This document shows, piece by piece, positions 1 to 5,754 of a stretch of DNA of 9,153 bases; positions within the stretch are counted from its first letter, which is position 1; each line of letters opens with the position of its first letter. Source of the DNA: Fibrobacterota bacterium (lineage in GTDB: Bacteria; Fibrobacterota; Chitinivibrionia; Chitinivibrionales; Chitinispirillaceae). A program made the position numbers and the translations under genes. The stretch covers positions 1 to 9,153 of the forward strand of contig JAEZKP010000068.1 of NCBI GenBank assembly GCA_023436145.1, given 5' to 3'. The notes beneath the pieces were generated by a model. The model was not told where the DNA came from, ran no database searches, and saw only the letters and a list, made by a program, of their open reading frames with translations.

Positions 1-2
1 TT

Positions 3-149
3 TCTGCTGAGAAGCAGATCGTGCTCAAGTGCGGAGAATCCAGTATTACACTTACCAAAGCGGGGAAGGTATTGCTTAACGGTGCATATATTTCCAGCCG
101 GGCAAAAGGAGTCAACAGAATGCGCGGGGGCTCGGTGCTATTGAATTGA
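3..149 (+). CDS. DUF6484 protein, C-terminal end (5' part outside window)
   Basis: The frame is open from base 3 to a TGA at 147-149 and gives the last 48 residues of a protein that starts left of the window. The readable part has a beta-strand-rich repeat-like run: IVLKCGESSITLTKAGKVLL, then NGAYISSRAKGVNRMRGGSV. This tail (RCGxxSITLTxxGKVxxxGxYxxSRxxGVNRxxGGSV) is what I know as the C-terminus of DUF6484 proteins, which sit beside VgrG, DUF2169 and PAAR-like genes in T6SS effector loci and have a beta-helix-like end similar to the VgrG tail. Another gene of the same family begins at 8874, so the window spans about one full repeat of a modular array. The exact role is unknown; a spike-associated structural or adaptor part is my inference. 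The family call is from memory of the motif, not a search. Confidence 0.75.
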   Translation, partial: SAEKQIVLKCGESSITLTKAGKVLLNGAYISSRAKGVNRMRGGSVLLN

Positions 150-190
150 TCTCATGGCCTACACTTTTTTAAATAAAATTGTAAACAAAA

Positions 191-511
191 ATGCTGCGAT
201 TTTTTAATGCCGCATCCCCGGAACTTACATTCGACCGCTATCTTGAAGGTGGAGAACCGGTTGAGCTTATCAATGTAAGCCCACAAGGCCCGATTGAATT
301 TACTTTGCCGGTCTGTCGTTTCAATGTTGAGGTTCAGATTAGAGGAAAAAGGGAAAAACTGGCTATGAATTGCGAGACAATCCTATTCGAACCTGATGAG
401 AACCGTTTCTGTATGACTTGGCGTGGTGCGTTCCCCTGCGATAAAGAAACACTTGGCATAGACCTGGTGACGTTTGCGGTTGATATGCTCAAAGGCGTTG
501 AAGAAGATTAA
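191..511 (+). CDS. DUF2169 adaptor, N-terminally truncated remnant (106 aa)
   Basis: Only the C-terminal third of a DUF2169 protein remains. It opens exactly at a family motif (FFNAASPELTF, residues 4-14), continues with GEPVELINVSPQGPIEFTLP, and ends with the conserved MNCETILFEPDENRF and TWRGAFPCDK blocks. Full-length members are roughly 300 residues or more, so about two thirds is missing. A TAA at 182-184 closes the frame just upstream, and only 41 nt separate it from the DUF6484 stop, so the 5' part has been deleted rather than hidden in another frame. No ribosome binding site precedes the ATG at 191. The stop (509-511) lies one base before the KAS-like ATG, as in a coupled operon. DUF2169 proteins are known or proposed T6SS effector adaptors/chaperones (for example beside Tde2 in Agrobacterium). 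This copy is probably nonfunctional unless the C-terminal part acts alone. Confidence 0.75.
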   Translation: MLRFFNAASPELTFDRYLEGGEPVELINVSPQGPIEFTLPVCRFNVEVQIRGKREKLAMNCETILFEPDENRFCMTWRGAFPCDKETLGIDLVTFAVDMLKGVEED

Positions 512-512
512 T

Positions 513-1586
513 ATGAATTCAAAAACCATAAGTCTCATCGGTGTTGGTATGATGACCCCGCTCGGCGACAACGCAAAGATGACCGCTGCCGCAGTGAGAG
601 CAGGAATAAGTGCGTTTAGTGTGAGCTCAATTTATAATAAATATTTCATGCCTATGACCCTCGCTCTGATACCTGAAGAAGCTATTCCTTCATTCAGTAC
701 CGAAATAAATTGTTCCCCCAATTTTACAGAAAGCAATATGCGAATGCTTCAACTTTCGCAGAAGCCACTTGCTGAAGCGCTGAGCAATTTACCTATAGAG
801 ATAAAGGTTCCGCTTTTTCTAACTTTGCCCGAAGAGATTTCTGGGTTTCCACCACGAATTTACGAAGGTATTCTTAACGATTTGTACATTCAGTGCAATC
901 GGATGTTCGATGTAAAAAGAAGCCGTTATTTTAATAACGGTCGTGCATCCGGAATCGAGGCGCTGGTTGAAGCGTTTGATGCTTTAATGAAAAACGAAGT
1001 GGAATTCGTACTTGTTGGCGGTTGCGATTCCTATATGGATATACCGATTCTTGAGTCTTTGGATAAAGATGACAGAGTGTTAGCTGAAGGAATAATGAGT
1101 GGCTTTGCTCCCGCTGAGGGAGCGGCTTTTCTACTGCTTGCCTCAGAACAGACTGCAAAAAAACATAGCATCAGATCAATCGCTCAAATTTATTTGCCTA
1201 TTGTGACAGATGAACCTGGACACCGTTACAGCAAGCAGCCCTATAAAGGTGACGGTTTATCGAATGCAATTGCAGGAGCGATTGAACCTCTTGAAAATGA
1301 AAAAGTCCAAACAGTTTTCGCGGGTTTTAACGGTGAAAATTTTTTCGCTAAGGAGTGGGGAGTTGCTTATTTACGTAATTATGATAATTTTACCGATAAA
1401 CTCCGTGTTGAACACCCAGCGGACTGTTACGGTGATACAGGTACAGCGGTAGCACCTTTGCTTATAGGTCTTGCGGCAATAGGAATGCAGAAACAATATA
1501 TCAAGGGGCCATGTCTGATATTTTGTTCATCGGAAAAAGAGAAGCGTGGGGCAGTGTGTGTTAAAAGTTGCAGCAAAGGTACTTAA
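513..1586 (+). CDS. Beta-ketoacyl-synthase-like (thiolase-fold) protein, catalytically dead, T6SS-associated
   Basis: A 357-residue protein with the thiolase/KAS layout. The start at 513 is chosen over an in-frame ATG at 474 because the fold begins at SLIGVGMMTPLGDN (residues 7-20) and because 513 follows the DUF2169 stop by one base. Visible landmarks are GRASGIEALVEAF (143-155), the usual active-site helix; FVLVGGCDSY (165-174); GFAPAEGAAFLLL (197-209), the KAS gate region; FAGFNGE (269-275); and CYGDTGTAVAPL (305-316). Aligned by eye with FabF-type enzymes, the nucleophilic Cys is Arg144, the HGTGT His is Asn273 and the GHxxGAAG His is Asp308. It therefore should not condense acyl chains. 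It is shorter than FabF (about 410 residues). Its place between DUF2169 and DUF4150 genes suggests an accessory role in effector loading, which is inference. A partial second copy lies at 4936-5055. Confidence 0.82.
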   Translation: MNSKTISLIGVGMMTPLGDNAKMTAAAVRAGISAFSVSSIYNKYFMPMTLALIPEEAIPSFSTEINCSPNFTESNMRMLQLSQKPLAEALSNLPIEIKVPLFLTLPEEISGFPPRIYEGILNDLYIQCNRMFDVKRSRYFNNGRASGIEALVEAFDALMKNEVEFVLVGGCDSYMDIPILESLDKDDRVLAEGIMSGFAPAEGAAFLLLASEQTAKKHSIRSIAQIYLPIVTDEPGHRYSKQPYKGDGLSNAIAGAIEPLENEKVQTVFAGFNGENFFAKEWGVAYLRNYDNFTDKLRVEHPADCYGDTGTAVAPLLIGLAAIGMQKQYIKGPCLIFCSSEKEKRGAVCVKSCSKGT

Positions 1587-1619
1587 CTTAAGAGCGTGAA
1601 TAAGATTTCAAGCGCCCCT

Positions 1620-1814
1620 CAAATTTCCATGGTAAAGGGTGCCAAATACAATATGAGTACTGACGACCAGGCAGATTCAGCGAAAGATGTGACCATTAAC
1701 AAGATTAAAGTAAATTGCAAATTCATGAAATATTCTCTTTATGTCAAATTCGAATGAAAAAAAATATGCAGGCCTGGGGCCCCTCTCTTTTATAATAAAA
1801 CATCATGGGGGTGA
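1620..1814 (+). pseudogene. Decayed DUF4150/PAAR-like gene, 3' half only
   Basis: Reading from 1629 gives MVKGAKYNMSTDDQADSAKD and continues to an in-frame TGA at 1755-1757. The 42 residues before that stop match, without gaps, the second half of the intact DUF4150 protein encoded at 5216-5596 (27 of 42 identical by my count). Homology resumes after the stop (KKICRPGAPLFYNK against KNVCRLGDPLFHNK) and ends at a TGA at 1812-1814 equivalent to the real stop. The first 80 or so codons of the family are missing, and the relic follows the KAS-like stop (1584-1586) in the same frame. So this is a module whose spike tip gene lost its 5' half and then gained a stop (GGA to TGA in the comparison). It cannot encode a working PAAR tip. 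Confidence 0.85.
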
Positions 1815-1825
1815 TCTAATATTTT

Positions 1826-2713
1826 TCAATTGACATGTACGTCAACCGTTACCACTGGAAAAACAGAAAGCAGTGTTTTTTTATCGACAATACCTATTAT
1901 GATATTTTTTTCCCCGGGTTTTTCTATGGCAATAGTAACTGATGACTTATCTTCACCGAGGTACTGGTAATCTTCATAATTGCCCAATACGCTTAATTTC
2001 AGGTTTTCAAAATCTGTTGATTTTGAAGTTATAATATTCAGGGTTACAGGATTTTTTATTGCCACTGGTTGTGGCGACACATCAATCCGATCGATTTTGG
2101 GAAGATGCTCAGAAAGGTGTTCAACCAGACTATTTTCGAGCAATTTTTGGATTTTGTTGGCTATCAAGGTGGCATCTATCGAAGGGGTTTTCACGTTATC
2201 ATTCTCCTCCTCAACGGATATTCTAATTACAACATTATAATAAGCCCAGAGAATTCTTTGAAGAGCAGGGTTGGAATGTTTAATAGACAGTTGCCCAAGA
2301 AAACTGTCTCCACATTCATAGGGTACTCTCGGCATGGAGTTAGAGCTTGCTATTTCGATAAGTTTTTTAAAAGCTTTTTCTGTTTCATCGCTGGCTACAA
2401 AAACATCTACAGATAAAACTGCTCCCACTTTAGAAAAAGCTGAACTCCATAAAATCAATCCCGATTTTTCAAATGATATAGATTCATAACTTCGTTTCCA
2501 AGCTCCTGAATCGACAGAAGAAATTAATTTCATCAAATTAGGCCATTCGAATACTACTCCTTTTTGGAATTTTATTTTTTTTACTTTATTATAGTAATCT
2601 ATTTTGGTCAAAAATGCATTTGTTTTATCATCTTTTCTGATATCATCAGCCAGCATCATTTCAACTCCTAAAAACAAACAAATTGATAATATAACATGAC
2701 ATTTGAAAGGCAT
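1826..2713 (-). CDS. Exported protein of unknown family, candidate immunity protein
   Basis: A 295-residue protein I do not recognise. It starts with a signal peptide: Lys4, a hydrophobic stretch at residues 6-21 (HVILSICLFLGVEMML), and a likely cut after Ala22 (MLA/DD). No membrane segment follows, so it is probably periplasmic. Residues 30-185 look like one alpha/beta domain, with GDSFLGQLS and ILWAYYNVVIRIS near its end. Residues 210-295 are rich in beta strands and resemble an Ig-like domain. Its ATG lies 3 nt after the stop of the toxin-like gene upstream, so the two are co-transcribed and probably translationally coupled. Position and secretion signal make it a candidate immunity protein for a toxin acting in the cell envelope; this is inference. 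The frame is intact although the toxin gene is broken, which fits selection to keep immunity. Confidence 0.6.
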   Translation of the reverse strand: MPFKCHVILSICLFLGVEMMLADDIRKDDKTNAFLTKIDYYNKVKKIKFQKGVVFEWPNLMKLISSVDSGAWKRSYESISFEKSGLILWSSAFSKVGAVLSVDVFVASDETEKAFKKLIEIASSNSMPRVPYECGDSFLGQLSIKHSNPALQRILWAYYNVVIRISVEEENDNVKTPSIDATLIANKIQKLLENSLVEHLSEHLPKIDRIDVSPQPVAIKNPVTLNIITSKSTDFENLKLSVLGNYEDYQYLGEDKSSVTIAIEKPGEKNIIIGIVDKKTLLSVFPVVTVDVHVN

Positions 2714-2716
2714 TTT

Positions 2717-3912
2717 TTACCACACAGCAGATGTTACCCCTTGGCATATTTTCCAATCAGGAGGTATTGTTTCTCCCCAACGATTAATAAAGTTGAAATA
2801 TGCATTCGGATCTTTGTATAATATCGTGCTTTTATCAATACTTTTTGCCACATATTCATCCTTGCCTTCATCACCTATATGAGGTCCTCCGCAAGCATCA
2901 ATAATTTTCCCTGCATAATTAACAAAAGCATGATTTCCAAAACCGGTTCGATTCTGATTATTAATATCTATTTCTTTACTAGTATCATCATTTTTATCGT
3001 TTCTGGATATCCACGGTTTTTCCTGGCGAGCAAATAAAAAAAAGGGGTTATTGCATCTGCCATAACCAAGGAGATCGGTATTATATATCCAAAAGGTTGG
3101 AGAAGTATCCATTTAGTAGATATTCCAAGACAACCAGCAAATATCTGCACTGCTGCAGCCTGATCATAGCAATTGGCGTATTTATGCATACGTGACATAT
3201 ATAGTTTCAGCATAAAATCTCCACCATAGGGACCAACATTATAACTTGAACCACCCCCGCCGGCACTATCATATTTCAAACCTTTTCCGGAATGACAATG
3301 TCTAGTGATTTTGGCAACAGCATCATATTCCTTCTCAGTATTCACCAGATTAGCGCCTGCCGGATTAAATAGATATCGCAAGGCCTCGATCCAGACACCT
3401 TTTTTCTTCTGGAAGATGTCAATAGGCGTGGAGAATATAAAAAAAAGTTCTACACGTGTTGAATTAAGCGATAAGCACTGATTAGAGGTTTCCGCTCCCC
3501 AAAAAATATTCCCTCTGAACCATGAAATAGCTGTCGGAATATCTACTAATTTAACTTCAATATTTTCGTGCAGACCTGCATCAAATGAACATTTTCCCTC
3601 AAAACAGAGGCATCCTATCCGACCAATGAGTTTTCCATCACCTGAAATATTCGATTCAATGATATCAACTGTTACTTTTGCCTTGCGTTCTTCTATGTCT
3701 TTTTTCACAAGGTAAACGGCAGGACGTTTCGAATTTATAACTCCATCGGCAAGATCTTCCCCTTTTTTCCAGTGAGGTATTTTAGGATCAATTACAGTAT
3801 CCGCACGACATGCCTTTATGGTGTCTAAAAAGGTGATCGACACAATTTCACCCCGTATGAATTCAATTTTCGAATCAGAAGCCTTGCAAACAGATTCGCC
3901 TAATTGCGGCAT
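2717..3912 (-). pseudogene. Transglutaminase/papain-like T6SS toxin candidate, interrupted by one frameshift
   Basis: Two overlapping minus-strand frames make one protein. The first starts at ATG 3912 (ribosome site AAAGGA on the minus strand, 3926-3921, 8 nt spacing) and is colinear to FGYI at residues 274-277. The second frame carries on from about base 3082 with NTDLLGYGRCNNPFF to a TAA at 2719-2717. Restoring one lost base gives about 398 residues. The joined protein has a beta-rich N-terminal half, a VELFFIFSTP...VWIEALRYLF block (154-182), then NCYDQAAAVQ (Cys248), FGNHAFV (His328) and GKIIDACGG (Asp339), the order Cys-His-Asp of transglutaminase-like and papain-like folds. Unrepaired, translation in the first frame stops after 314 residues without His and Asp. 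The break could also be a sequencing error or a programmed -1 shift, and an A8 run at 3036-3043 is a second possible site. The target is unknown; a peptidase, amidase or transglutaminase activity is inference. Confidence 0.65.
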
Positions 3913-3933
3913 AACTTTTTTCCTTTAAGAAAG

Positions 3934-3964
3934 ATTATACCTGATACTATTACCATATTGTCAT
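3934..3964 (-). promoter_or_regulatory. Likely sigma70-type promoter for the toxin-immunity pair
   Basis: On the minus strand a perfect TATAAT (3939-3934) follows a -35-like ATGACA/TGACAA (3964-3958) with 18-19 nt spacing. The leader before the AAAGGA ribosome site (3926-3921) and ATG 3912 is short. This gives the minus-strand pair its own transcription, independent of the plus-strand modules. Confidence 0.5.
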
Positions 3965-4257
3965 TTCGTGAAGTGTTTCATACAGAGAGTCTATTTAATC
4001 CTGACAGAATTCGAATGGTTAAGGATTTGCATAAAGAATTGTTTTATTAAATGTAATAAACCTATGTGAACATAATGATAATATATATGAAATTTTATCT
4101 ACATTCAGATGTATCCTGTTATTTTAGCAAACATAAGATTACATAAGAAGCAGGGCACACAAATAAATCCCAAACCACAAGCAACAAATCCCAATTACCA
4201 ATTAATCAAACCCAAACAGGAAAAGCGTTGACAGTTGCCACTATTCTGTTTCGAATT

Positions 4258-4335
4258 TCGGATTTCGAATTGTCCTACTCCAGTTCCTGTTCCGAATTTT
4301 GTAACTCGTATTTTAAATTTTCCTAATCCTGTTCC
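4258..4335. repeat. Imperfect tandem repeat in low-complexity DNA
   Basis: Two units of about 36 and 30 nt share the pattern TCG-ATTT-AATT-TCCTA-TCCTGTTCC. The first is 4258-4293, the second 4306-4335; the second lacks about six bases in the CCAGTT part. They lie in a longer AT-rich run of GAATTT/AAATTC words. This resembles degenerate noncoding filler seen in some bacterial intergenic regions; no function is evident. Confidence 0.45.
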
Positions 4336-4630
4336 TTTTTTAGAATTTGGGTATTGAAATTTGAATTTTGTTTGGAAATTAAATTTGTGATTTGGTGCTT
4401 TCTGATATGGAATTCCAAATCTCAAACTGTTTTTCAACGTAATCTTTTGTTAAATTAACCGTACACTACTGACCCACATTGTAATTCTATAATTTAAATA
4501 ATTTATGAGAATTACTTTATCAAGTAAAAACATCGATTATTACAAAAGTTACCATTAAAGCATATGAGTCTGTAATACCCACCTATATGTACCGAAGCTC
4601 ACTTCAGGTGTGGACACAATAGTGTCGACC

Positions 4631-4705
4631 TTAATACAACTCGTCCATAACGGATTCAGAAAGTCTATTTTATTTCTGTGCATATTGGACAATCCGTTGT
4701 ATTAA
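4631..4705. repeat. 75-bp imperfect palindrome
   Basis: The outer arms TTAATACAAC (4631-4640) and GTTGTATTAA (4696-4705) are perfect inverted repeats. GTCCA (4643-4647) pairs with TGGAC (4686-4690), and CAGAAA (4657-4662) with TTTCTG (4673-4678), all centred near 4667-4668. As RNA or single-strand DNA it would fold into a long interrupted hairpin with a 10-nt loop. It could be a small nonautonomous element (MITE-like), a recombination scar or a transcription end. It lies 26 nt before the TIGR02270 relic. No T-run follows on the plus strand, so a classical terminator is not clear. Confidence 0.5.
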
Positions 4706-4731
4706 CTAAAGTTACAAACTACTAGAATTCT

Positions 4732-4940
4732 ATGCCCACCACCACATATTCACATATTCTTCTTCAATTCTTTGACATATCATCATTCCTATAGGAAAGC
4801 TAAAACTCAGCAATGCAATTCCGATAAATTCGCGGAGCTCAGAGAACGTTCTCGGTCCAATTCGACGGATTACGAACCTGTAAGGAAGATAGCTGGGATG
4901 CTTTGGTTGAACGCGTTTCAGACAATCCGGTAACCGGTAC
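4732..4940 (+). pseudogene. TIGR02270 gene relic, 5' end only
   Basis: From ATG 4732 the frame reads MPTTTYSHILLQFFDISSFL and then hits TAG at 4792-4794. The intact protein at 7259 begins MFTTAFSHILLQFLDESSFL followed by Trp21, so the stop is a TGG-to-TAG change. DNA similarity to the intact gene continues in shifted frames, including gcggagctcagagaacg at 4834-4850 against 7374-7390. It ends with a clean match of KEDSWDALVERVSDNP (about 4882-4929) to SEENGWVAVLERISDNP of the intact gene. After that it switches abruptly to KAS-like sequence. Several indels and stops show long decay. The remaining roughly 330 codons of the gene are absent. Confidence 0.85.
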
Positions 4941-5145
4941 AGAAGGTCTTCCGCTTACTGGTCTTATGGTAATTGGTATTCAGAAAAAATATGCAAAAGG
5001 ACCATGCTTAATTTTCTTTTTTTCAGAAAAAGAGAAACGTGGAGCAGAATGCACGATCAATCGAATAATTTATTTGACTTTGCGAGTGAGCATGAATAAG
5101 ATTACTACAAATAAGGTGAAACATTACTTTTTTATTAAGATTTAA
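4936..5145 (+). pseudogene. KAS-like gene relic, 3' end, joined to TIGR02270 relic
   Basis: TGTEGLPL, then GLMVIGIQKKYAKGPCLIFF and FSEKEKRGAECT, match residues 309-350 of the intact KAS-like protein at 513-1586 (TGTAVAPLLIGLAAIGMQKQ, YIKGPCLIF, EKEKRGAVCV) with one codon gap. The match ends near 5055; the frame stays open to TAA 5143-5145 without further homology to the family, except that GAGC-TGAATAAGATT (5087-5103) also follows the KAS-like gene of the first module at 1592-1607. The upstream side is the TIGR02270 relic in the same frame. The join lies at GGTAC (4936-4940), a short word present in both parent sequences. An open frame of 80 codons from TTG 4903 crosses the join but looks nonfunctional. 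Confidence 0.85.
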
Positions 5146-5215
5146 GCAACTGTCATTACAGCATTATTCATATACTAAAAGCTATAAATTCATAAAACCG
5201 ATCAGGGGTGTAACT

Positions 5216-5596
5216 ATGGGTCAGACTACATTCGCCAATTCCAGAGGAATTGCACATAAGGGTAGCGGTGGCATGAGTACTGTATTTCCGGATGTCTGCA
5301 AAACACCAACTCCCGGTGGCCCGGTTCCCATCCCCTACCCCAACATTGGAAAAGCATCAGATACAAGCAACGGCCCCCAGAATGTAAAAACCGATAAAAA
5401 GATGCCAATGGTTAAGGGGGCCAAATACAGCATGAGTTCGGGAGATGAGGCAGGTTCAGCACAAGGGGTGGCAAGTAATAAGATCAAAGGCGAATGCGAG
5501 TTTATGATGTATTCGTTTGATGTCAAATTTGAGGGAAAGAATGTGTGCAGATTAGGTGATCCATTATTTCATAATAAGAAAAATATCATGGGGTGA
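5216..5596 (+). CDS. DUF4150 / PAAR-like T6SS spike tip protein
   Basis: A 126-residue protein with the complete DUF4150 pattern: ANSRGIAHKGSGGMSTVFPD (residues 7-26), VCKTPTPGGPVPIPYPNIG (27-45), MVKGAKYSMSSGDEAGSAQG (64-83) and FDVKFEGKNVCRLGDPLFHN (101-120). DUF4150 proteins are PAAR-like and cap the VgrG spike, bringing toxins with them as separate cargo or as fusions. This one is a stand-alone tip of normal length with no toxin extension; the cargo is most likely the nuclease encoded 158 nt downstream. The start is supported by AGGGG at 5204-5208, 7 nt before ATG. TATACT at 5171-5176 could be a -10 box, with only a poor -35. Conserved cysteines (29, 94, 111) are retained. Its 3' half is the template against which the relic at 1620-1814 is recognised. 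Confidence 0.9.
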   Translation: MGQTTFANSRGIAHKGSGGMSTVFPDVCKTPTPGGPVPIPYPNIGKASDTSNGPQNVKTDKKMPMVKGAKYSMSSGDEAGSAQGVASNKIKGECEFMMYSFDVKFEGKNVCRLGDPLFHNKKNIMG

Positions 5597-5754
5597 TCCG
5601 TTTTTGGGAAGTGTAGCGAGATCAATAGTGTGACATCCAACACAAACCGGATTTGTGCGTGAACAAAAGCCGCATTGTAATTGCCGGAAAATATTATTCT
5701 CGCTTTCTAATAAGGTATCAACTTCGCACAATAATGCCACAAAAAGGAAAGAAT

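Larger units (their letters stand above)
3965..4731. other. AT-rich region without a recognisable gene
   Basis: About 770 nt separate the minus-strand toxin promoter from the relic of a TIGR02270 gene. I see no gene here. A minus-strand open frame at 4195-4437 codes a low-complexity protein (repeated GTG-LGKFKIR-like and asparagine/lysine/phenylalanine-rich runs) that simply follows the AT-rich repeat and has no family look. The segment 4150-4440 is made of AAATTT/GAATTT-type words. The two structured parts, a tandem repeat at 4258-4335 and a palindrome at 4631-4705, are listed separately. A small AT-only hairpin (TTTATTA, loop AATG, TAATAAA) lies at 4043-4060. Confidence 0.6.

Noticed and set aside
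1755..1757. Alternative genetic code (TGA read as Trp)
   Set aside because: TGA and TAG both interrupt relics, intact genes end in TAA, TAG and TGA, and Trp is coded by TGG throughout the intact genes.
1980..2416. Plus-strand open frames opposite the exported protein gene
   Set aside because: They are antisense shadows of the minus-strand gene at 1826-2713, whose signal peptide and domain pattern show it to be the real one.
4258..4335. CRISPR array
   Set aside because: Only two imperfect units of unequal length with a 12-nt gap; no regular spacers and no cas genes.
4195..4437. 80-residue minus-strand open frame in the AT-rich gap
   Set aside because: The translation is low-complexity and mirrors the degenerate tandem repeat; no start signal or family resemblance.
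4903..5145. 80-codon frame as a new functional chimeric gene
   Set aside because: It starts at a weak TTG inside decayed TIGR02270 sequence, contains only the last strand and tail of the KAS fold, and ends in unrelated residues.
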